From JAFMJV01 sp963814315 (GTDB taxonomy: Bacteria > Chloroflexota > Limnocylindria > Limnocylindrales > CSP1-4): a DNA stretch of 64,000 nt. The stretch lies in NCBI GenBank assembly GCA_963814315.1, contig CAWFCG010000001.1, positions 558,001-622,000 on the forward strand, written 5' to 3'. The translations under genes and the position numbers were made by a program. Of the stretch, positions 26,424 to 36,576 are shown in pieces. Numbering within the stretch: the first letter of the stretch is position 1; each line of letters opens with the position of its first letter. The notes under the pieces were generated by a model that saw only the letters and a program-made list of their open reading frames with translations, was not told where the DNA came from and ran no database searches.

Positions 26424-27550
26424 TCACTCGCCTCCACGTACGCGCTGGGGTGGCGCTGCTGGAGCGTCGTCGTCCATGGCATCGGTGATGGAGATGAGTT
26501 CGGCGAGCGACGACGACTTCAGTTGCACGGCGGCTTCGGTGACTCCCTCGATAGAGGACTGCCAGTAGCCCAGGAGCTCCGCGTGCGCGTCCGCGTAGCA
26601 GCCCTCGGGCACCAGGGCGAGGAGACGCTCCTGTTCGGTCATCGAGCTGGCACGCAGCTTCCTGAGTCCGACCAGGACCTCCTTCTTGGTCGGCGGGTCG
26701 CTGAGCCCCGCGAAGGGATCGTCTTGCGTGAATGCCTCCAGTGCTGCGACGTATTCTGCGTATGGCAGTGGGTCCACGCTGGGGACCAAGGTGGACTCCG
26801 ATGCGACCGCCGACGGCCCGGGGGTCGCCGTGGACTGCGTGCCCGACGCGGGGTCCGACTCGACGATGGAACCACCGCAGATGAGCCAGATGCCTTCATC
26901 TGTCGGCCTGACCTCCGCCACCTCGCCGATGTACTCGCTGAAGGTGAGACTGTCCCCGAGCTGCGCGCTGACGAGCGCCATGAACGCTTGCACATTCTCC
27001 TCGGTCAGCTCCATGTCCTGCGTCCGCATCTCGTTCTCGACGATGGCACGGACGAATGGGTCCATGGCCAGGGGGTCAAGGCTGACAGTCATCGTCGCTT
27101 CCACGCCGAGCGAGGTCACATCGGCATCCTCGGAAAGGACGTAGACGAGCGGCTCTCCCTGTCCATCAGGGCCGGTGACGGAGATGGTCAGGGCATCGAT
27201 AGCCAGCTGGGGGTCGATGCCCGGTGGAAGTTCTGCCGTCATCTCCGCGCTGAGGTCGAACCCTGAGGCCTGGTCTGCGTATTCCGGGCAAGAAATACTC
27301 GACCGAGGTCATCGAAGCGCTTCTCGGACATGGCGGTCAGGAGTCCCAGCACGGGCGTCTCTGGACCATCCTGGGCAGTCGCACCGATGGGAACGAGTGC
27401 CAGCGACATCATCAGCGCTGCCAGGGCTGCAAGGATCTGCCGGACGGGCCGACCGCGATGAGCAGCTATCCCGGGACGTCCTGTTTGGGGTGACCAGATG
27501 ACGTCGAGCGAGGCGACCGGTGAGATGGCCGCCCATGTCCAGCGACGCAT
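26424..27550 (-). pseudogene. secreted protein of unknown function, one frameshift
   Basis: ATG 27550 follows AAGGAGGGGGAC. The first 100 codons give a long basic N-terminus and a signal-type helix (LAALAALMMSLALVPIGATAQ), then LLTAMSEKRFDDLGRVF. The frame breaks near 27290 (one base missing); the next frame continues PEYADQASGFDLSAEM and runs to 26424 without interruption. The rest has a beta-rich first half (LTISVTGPDGQGEPLVYVL) and a Pro/Ser/Thr linker before a helical C-terminal third. No family recognised. Composition fits a cell-surface protein. Confidence 0.55.
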
Positions 27551-27677
27551 GTCCCCCTCCTTGGATGTGGCCCTACCGCGTCTTGACCACCGCGGACTCG
27601 GGAGACGCCGAATGTAGAGGCCCGCAAGGGACCCGGTCAAGAGGTGACTTCGTGCACCGGGGTCAGACGCTCCACGC

Positions 27678-28589
27678 TCAACGTGGCTGGCCAGGTGAGC
27701 GCCCCTGCGCAGCCGCCACGATCTGTGCGAAGTGGGAGGCCTCGTGTCGGGCGAAGTAGGCAGCCTGTGAGAGCACGTTGACCAAGCCCCACTCTGGATG
27801 ATGGCCAGTTCGACTCCACTGCTTCGCATCAAGGCCCTGGAGGCGATCGACTGTGCGTAGGCGCAGTTCTCGGTATCGGTCGAAGAGCACCGATCCGGGC
27901 TCACCGGTCTGCACGCTCCCCTCGTCGGAGGCCGGAGTCTCAGCCCAGACGGCCCGGGAAACGAGGTCGGGTCGACCTCGAGCAGCAATCGGTCCACCCG
28001 CTCCGCCAGCAGCAGTTCGGCGTGCAGCAGGTGTTCCATCGCCTCGCGCGCGGACCACTGCCCAGCCGCAGGAGGGCGTGCCAATGCGTCATCGTCATGA
28101 CCCGCGAGCGCGGCCCCGATGCGGTTCGGACCCGACTCAAGGGCGGCCAGGATGGCGTTTCGCTCGGCCGGATCGAGGAACCAGATGGGGAGGTGCTCCC
28201 GGAAGGAGAGGGACGGCGACTCGCACGTCGGGCACTGCGCCGGCAGCTCCTCGCCCAGGAAGAGCTCCCCACAGACACGACACGTCCTGGCTGCCGGTGC
28301 CTGGGCGAGTGGCAGTGTCGAGCCGTCCCTGGCTGCGACCTCGACCGCGACCAGGCTCGACAGGAACGCCTCCGGGTAGTCCGTCGTGAGCTCGACCCGC
28401 AACTGGGCGACCGCATCACCAAGCGCTCCCCGACCGACGGGGGCGTGGACATCGGCATGTCGCGACAACTTCCCGCTCAAGGGCCGCCCGCACGAGCTTG
28501 GCACCGTTGTACCCGCCTTCCCACTCGAGCCCGCGCACGAGTGCGGCCAGGCGACCGAGTCCGATCCAGTCGCGTATCCGCCATCCCAC
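27678..28589 (-). pseudogene. DinB-family protein with internal zinc ribbon, frameshifted
   Basis: Reading across breaks gives: IRDWIGLGRLAALVRGLEWEGGYN at the N-terminus, a helical segment, a zinc ribbon (CRVCGELFLG ... CPTCESP), FLDPAERNAILAALES, and a DinB four-helix domain (GQWSAREAMEHLLHAELLLAERVDRLLL, LQGLDAKQWSRTGHHPEWG, YFARHEASHFAQI). The three His expected for a DinB metal site are seen (HLLH region, FARHEASH). Breaks lie near 28450 and 27970; the start is unclear (GTG 28589 or further in). DinB proteins are metal-dependent thiol transferases or hydrolases. Confidence 0.65.
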
Positions 28590-28619
28590 CCTCCTGCCGG
28601 AGTCGAGCCCGCCCGACGA

Positions 28620-29955
28620 TCAGAGCTTCCGGTACGCGATCGATCCCAGCCGCACGGCCGTCATCTTCACGAAGGACACGCTCCCTGAGCCACCCGCAGC
28701 CGTCCGTCGGCAGCGCAGCTTGACCGTGAACGGCCCGTTGTCGCCCTGCACCATCGATTGGAACATGGGGCCGATATGGGACACGTTGTTGCCGTACTGG
28801 ATGGCGCTCTCATCCGCGGTACCGACGATGACGACCCGGCACTGCGCCCGGCGCGTGACCACGTCGCTGGGCACGCCCGCTGCATCGAACCACTCCTTGG
28901 CAAGCACCATCCAGTTGCCCCGGGTCAGGGCCATCGAGCCGACCGTCTTGTACGTGCCGACCGGGATATCCGTCGGGCCGTTCGACCATCCCGAGATGAT
29001 CCTGGGGGAGCCACTGCCGACCGTCCACGTGGGACCACCGTCGGTGTTGTGGTTGGTGAGTCGTCCCGCCTTGATGGCGCTGATGACGACATCCCTGACC
29101 TTGAAGCCGTAGGGCGCCTTGCAGCTGAGGACGGCCTGGCCCGGTGAGTCGAAGACATGGACGACCTGGAGGCCAAGCGGGATGGAGTCACCCGGATATC
29201 CTGGAGCCGACATGCCGAAGTCGACGACATCGAAGTCGCCACCAGCGTCGAGAAGACATGCCGCGTCATCGGTAGTGTTGCCATTCGATGCGACGGCCTT
29301 GGCCACGAACCACCACGCCCCACGACCCACACCGAGCTTGCCGACGGTTCGGTAGGTGCTGTCACCGAGGACGGGCGTCGCGCCCTTGTACTTGGCCGAG
29401 AGGACGACAGGCATGCCGGACCCGGTCGTCGTTGGTGGTGACGACGCCACGCGAGTCGACAGCTTGCCGGTCTTCATGGCCGTCATCCGAATGGAGCGGA
29501 TGACGACGTTGCCACCCTCCTCACCGACGCAGCGCAGGTTGGCCTTGGCGGGGTTCTTGACCCGGCTGGCGAGGGTGAGCAGCACCGGGATATACGAGCC
29601 GTCGCGCTGCAGCGGGGTGGGCGCGGCAGAGATGTGGTCGCTGCGCTTGCCCAGGGTCAGGCGGCACTGCACTCCCAGGTGTCCCGCAGGCGACCCACCG
29701 ATGCCCACCAGCTGTGCCTTGGCCATGATGAGCCAGCCCCCATTGGGCAGCGCCATGGACGCTACGGTCTTGAGCTTGGCCGGGATCTTCACCGGCCCGG
29801 CCTTGCCTCCATAGAAGACCCTGGGCCCATTCGCCGCCGATACCGGTGCAGCCAGTGCCACCGACGAGACAAGCAGCAGGGACGAAGCCAGAAGCGCCGA
29901 CCAGGAGCAGTCGTAGGGTGCCCGACGACCCTGTCGGTGTTTCGGAGATGCTCAT
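28620..29955 (-). CDS. secreted three-repeat beta-rich protein (frameshift in signal peptide)
   Basis: ATG 29955 follows GGAGG by 8 bases and starts MSISETPTG; a one-base break near 29885 splits the signal peptide, whose second half (LLLVSSVALAAPVSAANG) continues in the frame ending at 28620. The mature chain of about 405 residues has three repeats of about 130: each has TVASMALPNGGW or SMALTRGNW-like, AK near a conserved Cys (VQCRLTLG, ACLLDAG, AQCRVVIVG), a second Cys (NLRC, LSCKAP, LRC) and a closing M/I-x-A-x-K-x-G-x-L. Each repeat probably forms a disulfide-linked beta domain. Function unknown. A diverged copy of its promoter and 5' end lies at 46466-46740. Confidence 0.7.
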
Positions 29956-29997
29956 CAAGCCAACCTCCAACACTGCCACGAGACCGTGGAGGCGTGC

Positions 29998-30026
29998 ACG
30001 ATAGCGGCAACCTCGATCGGACACAA
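29998..30026 (-). promoter_or_regulatory. sigma70-like promoter of the three-repeat secreted protein
   Basis: On the minus strand TTGTGT (30026-30021), 17 bases, then TATCGT (30003-29998), about 40 bases before the ATG at 29955. The same TTGTGT-N17-TATCGG arrangement is kept in the diverged copy at 46706-46734, which supports function. Confidence 0.55.
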
Positions 30027-30349
30027 GGCCCATACCAAGCTGCGCGAACATCAGCCCCGCGTGGTCTTCGGTCACTACCACGTCGAGGTCTTGGCAGACC
30101 CCATCATCGCCCTCGATGACGTGGAGATCCCGGGCGGGCAGGAGGTTCGCTTGACGGTCGCATCAACGAAACCCTCGTGGTCCACCGGGGTATCGGTGGC
30201 CGGGGACCCGGTGGCCGCGACCCGACGTACCCAGTTCCGGCGGTCAGGTGGCCGACCCACGGCGACGGAGGTATACCCGGGGGTATGCCCGGCGATATCC
30301 CCGCGCACGAGGGCCGGGTCCGCAGTGGGACAGGCGCCCGGTCGACAGG
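30027..30349. other. intergenic region with a possible coding remnant
   Basis: This gap lies between the three-repeat gene promoter and the esterase stop. On the plus strand about 30055-30200 reads as protein-like sequence (VVFGHYHVEVLADPI, VEIPGGQEVRLTV) without start, ribosome-binding site or known family. It may be a fragment of a lost gene. No hairpin or repeat stands out. Confidence 0.3.
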
Positions 30350-32224
30350 TCACCGCTCGAGCGCCTCGAGCAGCATCGGCAGCGCGTGGTGGAGGCCCTG
30401 CTCCCAATAGGGCCAGCTATGCGTCCCCGCCCCCGACTCGATCGTCGCGTCGATGCCCAGCGCCGCGAGCCTTGCCGCGAGGGCCTCGTTCTGCGGGGCC
30501 ACCCAGGCTTCGAGGTCGTCGACCGTCGCCCCCTGGGCATCGAGCGGGCCGGGCTGGCCGTCGCCCCAGGAGAGGTAGGCGGACTTGCCGGCTAGGGCCT
30601 CGGCCATCGCCAGCGGGTCGTGGGCAGCCCAGAGATCGGACTGCTCGAGCTGGTCGCCCCAAAGCCTGTAGTCCGCCTGGAAACCTCCGCCGGCCGGATC
30701 GACGACGCCGCTGAACGACGCGACGGCCTCGAACAGCTCGGGATGGGCGGTGGCGTAGTGCATGGTCCCGTAGCCGCCCATCGACAGTCCGGCGATGACC
30801 CGCTCATCGCCGGCGCGCCAGTCACGTTCGATGATGTCGCGCAGCTCCGTCAGGTGGAAGGTCTCCCAGGCCGGCACGCCACCCTCACCCCCGTTCCACC
30901 AGTCCGAGTACCAGCCCTCCTCGCCGGCGTCGGGCATGACCACGAGCAGGTCGAGGTCCGCCGTCAGCTCGGCCACGTCGGTCTCGCGTGTCCAGCTCGT
31001 GTAGTCGTCCCAGGCGCCGTGGAGCAGGTAGAGCACCGGGTACGTCGCCTCGGGATCCCCGTCGAAGCCGTCGGGGAGCAGCAGCCGCGCCTTGACCTCA
31101 CCGACCGAGGGGGACTCGATGGTCAGGTCGCGGGTGCGATCGTCGAGCTCGGCGACCTCAGCCACGCGCAGCTCGGTGAAGACCGTGGCACCGGCGGCCT
31201 CGGCCACTGGGATGTCGGCGACGGGCTCTGGCCGGGTGGGCGTGATGCGGTACAGGCCGCCGTTGTCGCCGGCATGGCCGCCCACCGCCCAGATCGTGCC
31301 GTCGGGCGCGACCGCGACCGCGCTGATGGGCGTGCCCGCGAGGTAGGTGACCTCCCGCACGGCGACCGGGTCCCAGCACGACACGCCATCGCCGTCCGTG
31401 CCGCAGCTGGGGCTGTCGGGGGAGTGCTGGAAGATGCCGGGCTCGCCGAGCGCCCAGGTGAGCGCACCACTCTCGGGATTGGCGTCGTTGTCCTCGCGGC
31501 TGTAGGTGCTCGAGAGCCAGACGGTGCCGTCGGGCAGGACGAAGATGCTGTCCATGTCGTAGCGGTAGGTCGGGTGCGTCTCGTCGAGGTCGTGCCAGGC
31601 GCCGTCGCTGACGACGCGCTCGACACCCGGCTCGATCTGCTCGGTAACGAGGCCGGCGAGACCGTCGTCCGCGTCCTGTGCTGAGGCGCTGTCGGGCGGC
31701 AACGGACCGGGGAAGATGGCGCCCGCGACAGCGCTCCTGGGCCAGCCGCTGCTGGTGACGAACAGGATGGCGGAGAGGCCCTCGTAGGCGCCGTCACCGG
31801 TCAGCTGGTACTGGATGAGCGGGGTCTCCGACACCGCCGCCGAGTCATAGGTCGAGGTCCAGGTCCCCGCCCACGTTCCCTCATCGTTCGTGATGGTCAG
31901 CTCACCCCACGAGACTTCGACACGCTCGTCGGTGTCGGACTGGGGGAACTCGTCCACGCTCCCCGTCTGCTCCCATACGCCGCTGATGCGTGGGTCGTCC
32001 ATCTCGCTCGTGCCCGACCCGGTCATGCCGCGAAGCGTGAGCCGATTGCCTTCGTCATCGAACGTCTCGACCTCGTCGCCGCAGCAGTCGACCCCATAGA
32101 AGAAGCCGTGGACGTAGGCGGCCGGACCCGTCTCCTCGGCGCCCTGCGCCCCGACACCTATGGCCGAGCCTGTGGCCAACAGGCCGATGGCGAGCACGCT
32201 GCTCAGTCTTGACCTGGTACCCAT
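30350..32224 (-). CDS. secreted esterase fused to beta-propeller-like repeats
   Basis: A 624-residue exported protein. ATG 32224 lies about 10 bases after GGGAGG; the signal peptide (LSSVLAIGLLATGSAIGVGAQ) follows. Residues about 40-190 form a beta-rich domain shared in style with the neighbouring sensors. Residues about 215-365 carry propeller-type strands (SIFVLPDGTVWLSS, VAVAPDGTIWAVGG). Residues about 375-624 are an esterase D/antigen-85-type hydrolase: YPVLYLLHGAWDDYTSW, nucleophile GLSMGGYGT, and a late His in GTHSWPYWEQGL. The C-terminal enzyme is probably an acyl esterase. The propeller vocabulary links it to the sigma-coupled sensors next door. Confidence 0.8.
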   Translation of the reverse strand: MGTRSRLSSVLAIGLLATGSAIGVGAQGAEETGPAAYVHGFFYGVDCCGDEVETFDDEGNRLTLRGMTGSGTSEMDDPRISGVWEQTGSVDEFPQSDTDERVEVSWGELTITNDEGTWAGTWTSTYDSAAVSETPLIQYQLTGDGAYEGLSAILFVTSSGWPRSAVAGAIFPGPLPPDSASAQDADDGLAGLVTEQIEPGVERVVSDGAWHDLDETHPTYRYDMDSIFVLPDGTVWLSSTYSREDNDANPESGALTWALGEPGIFQHSPDSPSCGTDGDGVSCWDPVAVREVTYLAGTPISAVAVAPDGTIWAVGGHAGDNGGLYRITPTRPEPVADIPVAEAAGATVFTELRVAEVAELDDRTRDLTIESPSVGEVKARLLLPDGFDGDPEATYPVLYLLHGAWDDYTSWTRETDVAELTADLDLLVVMPDAGEEGWYSDWWNGGEGGVPAWETFHLTELRDIIERDWRAGDERVIAGLSMGGYGTMHYATAHPELFEAVASFSGVVDPAGGGFQADYRLWGDQLEQSDLWAAHDPLAMAEALAGKSAYLSWGDGQPGPLDAQGATVDDLEAWVAPQNEALAARLAALGIDATIESGAGTHSWPYWEQGLHHALPMLLEALER

Positions 32225-32339
32225 GACGGGAACCTCCCTCTCCCCCACTTGTGGACGCTCCTGGCCTTGCCCGGGGCGCCCTTGACGTGACCGGGTCCTC
32301 TTGACCCACGAGCTATGCGATCAGCGGCTGACCGTGGCG

Positions 32340-33998
32340 CTACTCGGTGGTTGCGCCCGAGGCGGGCAGATCGTCGAAGGTGAGGATCCAGGCTTCCCGG
32401 CGTCCCGCGCAGTCTTCGTGGAGGGTGGTGACCAGGGTGTTCGAGCTGATGAGGCCTTCCCCAGACCCACAGTCGCCGAAGCGGATGCCCATGTCGGAGA
32501 GATCGATGGACGCTCGTTCTCCCTGGTCCGGGATGAATGAGATCCGAGGCTCGCCCCGACTTCCGGGCCCCACGATCCACCCGCTCGCGATCCGGAAACC
32601 ATCACCGCCTGGAGGAGCGGGTGCTGGCTCCCAGCGGCCGTTCGACTCCCGCCACTCTCCGGTGGCGGTGGACAGGACCACCGAACCGCTGGACACCGGA
32701 CCGAGCCATGTCCAGACACCGTCGACCCCGGTCGGCTCGTCCGCGTCGTCTCCGATGATGTCGGTCTCGCTCCACTCGCGACCGTCCCGCGAGCGATGCA
32801 CGTGGACGAGGCCATCGGCTCCGATCGTGTAGGACACGAAGCCATCCTGGTCGGCGGTGAAGGCCAGCGATGACTCGTTCGCGACCTCCTGCGGGGGATC
32901 CACTCCGACGAGTGCATCACCGCTCAGGATCGCCAGCCCTGCGACCGGGTCGACCGCGTGGCCCCCCATGGGGGTCCCCTCCTCGACGGCGAGTCGCTCG
33001 ACGTACTCGAGGCTCACGTTCTCGAGCACCATCAGCTCCGTGCCGTCAGCGTCGTCGGTCACCCGAAGACCGAGCTCCGTATCCTCCATCCGAAGCGTGG
33101 CGTAGGTGTCGGCGCTCAGAGCACCGCGGGGGAAGCCCTCGATCTCCTTGATATCGAAGACGCCCGGCGCAGCCTCGACGAGGGCCGGGTACTCGAGGTC
33201 GTCGATTCCCGGCAGCTCGCGGAACACCACCGAGTAGTCGGCGGTCCACGTGAGCGGGACGATGGTGACCCCGTCGTACGTCACGGGCTGGCCGGGCTGG
33301 ACGACCCATGCATAGCCGTCCGGTCCGGGCGGGTCCAGCTCCTCGAGACTGACCTGCTCCCAGGTCTGCGTGTCTCGCGAGCGCCACAGCGAGGCATCGC
33401 CGTCACGACGTCCTCCTGCGCTCAGCCAGTAGGTGTCACCGGCCCGCCACAACTGGATACTCCCGGCTCCGATGCCGAGAGGCTCCTCCAGGGTCCAGCG
33501 GAGAAGGTCGGGGGACCGCCACAGGCCCTCCGAAGTGCCCGTCTGAGAGTCGAAGTCCGGGACGATGTATCCGCCTTGCGTGCTGAGCAGCTCGAAGAGC
33601 TGGCTCGGGAGCGACGACTCGTCGCCCGTCAGATGGACCCACCGTGCCGGCCCGAAGGGCGACTCAAGCGTTCCCGATCGGACGTCCACGGGGATGTCAT
33701 TCGGCAGCTGGATGGGCGGGAACGTCGTCGCCTCCGGGGTCGCGGTGGGACCGACCGCCGGGGGTGGGTCATCGCTCGGATGTGTCAGGACACCGCTGAG
33801 CAGGACGCCGGCGAACAGCGCCACGATGACACCCGCAACGACGAGCTTGGTCGCGCTGAACATGGTCTGGAGCCTCCACTTGGGGGACTGGATGGCGGCG
33901 GCATGGGCGATGGCCAAGGCATCGAACGATGGCTCCGGACCGCCCATGCGGTCGAGCACGACACCGATCTGGCGTTCAAGGCTGGTGTCGTCACGCAT
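32340..33998 (-). CDS. membrane-anchored extracytoplasmic sensor, partner of ECF sigma (module 1)
   Basis: A 552-residue protein whose ATG (33998) overlaps the sigma gene by 8 bases. Residues 1-48 are cytoplasmic (RDDTSLERQIGVVL) and end in SPKWRLQT; one helix spans about 49-72 (SATKLVVAGVIVALFAGVLL); the rest is extracytoplasmic and beta-rich with repeated W-R-S and D-x-D-G-x strands (LWRSRDTQTWEQVSLEEL, VHVHRSRDGREWSETDI), suggesting a propeller. No HxxxCxxC zinc anti-sigma motif is seen. Position and architecture suggest it is the anti-sigma or sensor partner, with the short N-terminus holding the sigma factor; this is inference. The paralogue at 39736-41088 has the same N-terminal plan. 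Confidence 0.75.
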   Translation of the reverse strand: MRDDTSLERQIGVVLDRMGGPEPSFDALAIAHAAAIQSPKWRLQTMFSATKLVVAGVIVALFAGVLLSGVLTHPSDDPPPAVGPTATPEATTFPPIQLPNDIPVDVRSGTLESPFGPARWVHLTGDESSLPSQLFELLSTQGGYIVPDFDSQTGTSEGLWRSPDLLRWTLEEPLGIGAGSIQLWRAGDTYWLSAGGRRDGDASLWRSRDTQTWEQVSLEELDPPGPDGYAWVVQPGQPVTYDGVTIVPLTWTADYSVVFRELPGIDDLEYPALVEAAPGVFDIKEIEGFPRGALSADTYATLRMEDTELGLRVTDDADGTELMVLENVSLEYVERLAVEEGTPMGGHAVDPVAGLAILSGDALVGVDPPQEVANESSLAFTADQDGFVSYTIGADGLVHVHRSRDGREWSETDIIGDDADEPTGVDGVWTWLGPVSSGSVVLSTATGEWRESNGRWEPAPAPPGGDGFRIASGWIVGPGSRGEPRISFIPDQGERASIDLSDMGIRFGDCGSGEGLISSNTLVTTLHEDCAGRREAWILTFDDLPASGATTE

Positions 33999-34539
33999 GA
34001 CCAAGGTCCTCCCGTAGCCGCCCAAGCAATCGTTCGAGGCGAGTCCGGGTGCCCGATGGGCTGAGTCCGATCGCCGTGGCGAGCTCGGAGGAATCGAAGC
34101 CCGCGACATAGCGGAGCGCGAGCAGGGCGCGATCGTCAGGGTCGAGCCGCTCGAGAGCCGCTTGCAGATCGAGGTAGGCGATGCCGGTCGCTGGATCGAT
34201 GCCACCTGGCTGGTCCGGAGGCTCACCGATGAACTCGACCCGAACCCTTCGGCCGCGCTTCTTCAGGAGCTTCCGCGCCTCGTTCAGCGCGACCGTGATG
34301 AGCCAGGGACGGAGCCGATCCGGCTGCCGGACGGTGCCGAGCTTACGCCAGGCGATCGACCAGGCGGTCTGAGCCGCTTCCTCCGCGATGGCCCTATCGC
34401 GGGCGACCATGTGGCAGATGCGTACCAGCTCGGCGTGGTGCGCGGCCACGATGCGGGCGAACGCCACATCGTCACCAGCCGCAGCAGCTGCGATCACCTT
34501 CGTGACCTCGCCCGCACCGATCTCGGTCATGGCTTCCAT
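33991..34539 (-). CDS. ECF sigma factor (module 1)
   Basis: A 182-residue ECF sigma factor. Region 2 is HHAELVRICHMVARDRAIAEEAAQTAW; region 4 is LDPDDRALLALRYVAGFDSSELATAIGLSPSGTRTRLERL, ending RLREDLGHA. The start at 34539 gives MEAMTEIG, matching MEAVTRLA of the paralogue at 41629, although the upstream ribosome-binding site is weak. It is coupled by an 8-base overlap to its membrane partner. The target promoters are unknown. Confidence 0.9.
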   Translation of the reverse strand: MEAMTEIGAGEVTKVIAAAAAGDDVAFARIVAAHHAELVRICHMVARDRAIAEEAAQTAWSIAWRKLGTVRQPDRLRPWLITVALNEARKLLKKRGRRVRVEFIGEPPDQPGGIDPATGIAYLDLQAALERLDPDDRALLALRYVAGFDSSELATAIGLSPSGTRTRLERLLGRLREDLGHA

Positions 34540-34781
34540 ATCCCGTTAGATACGCTGCTGGCCCGCAAGTGTCTCAGCCGACGGCAAATTCGGGGCAAGC
34601 CGTGCCCGCGACTCTCCGACACGGAATTGGGCTCGCCTCTTTCGCGGGCTGATGCTGGGCTTGTGTCCGCTCATCGCTTCCGACCTACCCCCGCTTGGTT
34701 CGGACACCTGCAGTTTGGCTCCTTGCCTCAACCGGGTCGCGTCGACCCGCGAAGGGTTCCTATCCGGCGTGCGCTCTGGCC

Positions 34782-36034
34782 CTACTCCGCAGTCGCCCCC
34801 GCGGCCGCTGGGTCGATGACGAGGAAGCCGTTCCTGACCCAGAGCCAGATCGTGCCGTCCGGTGCCACCTGGAGCGGGCGCTCCAACAGATCGAGGTCCT
34901 CCGTGTCGGTAAACACGTCCGTCCACGTGGTCCCGTCGTAGACGCCGAGCACGAGTCCTCGATCGGAGGCCCCCGCAGCCCACAGCCGCCCGTCGGGCGC
35001 CACGATCATGTTGCCCGTGTAGCCTCCAGACGCGGCGATATGCGGGATATCCGCATCGGCGTCCGATACCTTCCAGGCCATCCCGTCGAACCGTGCGAGC
35101 GCGGGTGGGTCAGTGCTGATGAACGCCCACAGCTCGCCCTCGGGGCCGCTGGCCAGGGGCGAGTAGCAGTTGACCTGGGGAGGCGGTGGCGTGACCGGCT
35201 GGAACTTCGACCCATCGAACCGAAGCAGTTGCCCAGCGCGGTTCCCAGTGTGGTCGCGATCGAGACCCACAAACTGCCGTCGGGCGTCGACGCAAACCCG
35301 CCCGGGAACAAGTACACGTAGTCGGCAATCTGCCCTTGGTCGTCCACGATCGGGTACGCGGTCCAGGTGTCACCGTCGAGACGTGCGAGCGTGGTGGTGC
35401 TGCGCGCCCAGACGGTCCCGTCCGGCAATACCTCGAGCGCCTTGGCCGGCGCGTCACCAGGAAACGCCGGGACCGTCGTCCAGACATCGTCCCGGAACGA
35501 GGCCACAGTGCCCTTGGCGAGCGACCACAGGGCGCCATCGGGCGAGCCGGTGAGATCGGCGAAGTCGAGTCCGACGGACGGGCCCGGGAGAGAACCGACG
35601 TCCCCGACCCGCTTCAGTCGACCCGTGGTCAGTAACCAGATACCACCGTCGGCATCGAACGCCAGATCGCCATGCCGGCTGCTGCCGACACCGGCATGGC
35701 TGGCGAACAACACGCCGGGAGCGAGCTCCTCGGTGTCCAGACCAGGCGGGGGTGTCCAGCTCGTCGGCGAGGGCGAAGGCGTGGTCGCGGGTACAGGCGT
35801 GGGATCGCTGACAGCGGAGAACAGGAGTGTACCGGCGCCAAGTGAGACGACGGCGATGGTGGTGATGAGGGTGGTGGTGGCAGTCAGCATCGGGCGAGTC
35901 CTCCGAGTCGTCGTGGTCGTGGTCGTGGCGGGTGGGACGCCGACGCCGGGTCGGTCAGTGAGCCGGGGTCGGTACACCGGGTCGGTGGCTGGTCGAGCGC
36001 GCAGGCTGCGCTGGAGGGTCATCTCATCCATCAC
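34782..36034 (-). CDS. membrane-anchored beta-propeller sensor, module 2 (one frameshift)
   Basis: ATG 36034 overlaps the sigma gene by ATGA. The N-terminus of about 48 residues has a Thr run, then one helix (LITTIAVVSLGAGTLLFSA) and a Pro/Ser/Thr linker. The outer part is a run of propeller strands with D-G-x-x-W: ADGGIWLLTTGRL, PDGALWSLAKG, LPDGTVWARSTTTL, TPDGSLWVSIATTL, then after a break near 35255 GPEGELWAFISTD, APDGRLWAAGAS, APDGTIWLWVRNG. This is the two-component-regulator-propeller style. One base is missing at the break; both sides match the same repeat, so this is one gene with an indel. Likely extracytoplasmic sensor for its sigma factor. Confidence 0.72.
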
Positions 36035-36576
36035 TCTTCCCCTCCGATCACGTCCAACCCGGTGCGCAGCGTCCGTAGCGCGGTCGTGGCGTGGCTCCGG
36101 GCCGCGCCGGCTGTGATTTCCATCACCTGGCCGATCTCCTCATAGGAAAGGTCCGCCTGGTAGCGCAGGTAGATGACCTGGCGCTGTCGGTCAGGCAGCT
36201 GGTCGACCTGACTCCAGACGGCGACCCGGTCGGTCGCGTCCGCTTCCATCACCGGCGGTGTCGCCCGGTCGCCCAAGCGGGCAACGAGGGTGGCGATGCG
36301 CCGATGGAGCCGGTGCTCATCCATCGCGAGGTGGGCCAGGGTGCGGTACGTCCAGGCTTCCGGGGAGCGGATGTCCGCCCCGCCGTCCAGTTCGCGCCAG
36401 AGGCGCAGCAGGGCCTCCTGCACGAGATCACCAGCACGGCCGGCGTCGACCCCAAGGCGGAGGGCGTAGCCGAAGAGCCGCTGGCCTGACGCCTGTTCGA
36501 GGGCAACGACCGCCAGCCAGGCGTCGTCTCGGGCCGCCTCGAGCACGATGGGGGCCCCCGCTCGACTGATGCTCAT
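36031..36576 (-). CDS. ECF sigma factor (module 2)
   Basis: About 181 residues from ATG 36576 (MSISRAGAP). Region 2: RLFGYALRLGVDAGRAGDLVQEALLRLWREL; region 4: LPDRQRQVIYLRYQADLSYEEIGQVMEITAGAARSHATTAL. The frame extends to 36672 but those residues look unrelated; no strong Shine-Dalgarno marks the start. Coupled to the propeller gene by ATGA. It differs clearly from the module 1 and 4 factors, so the tandem array is not a simple recent duplication. Confidence 0.87.
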   Translation of the reverse strand: MSISRAGAPIVLEAARDDAWLAVVALEQASGQRLFGYALRLGVDAGRAGDLVQEALLRLWRELDGGADIRSPEAWTYRTLAHLAMDEHRLHRRIATLVARLGDRATPPVMEADATDRVAVWSQVDQLPDRQRQVIYLRYQADLSYEEIGQVMEITAGAARSHATTALRTLRTGLDVIGGEE

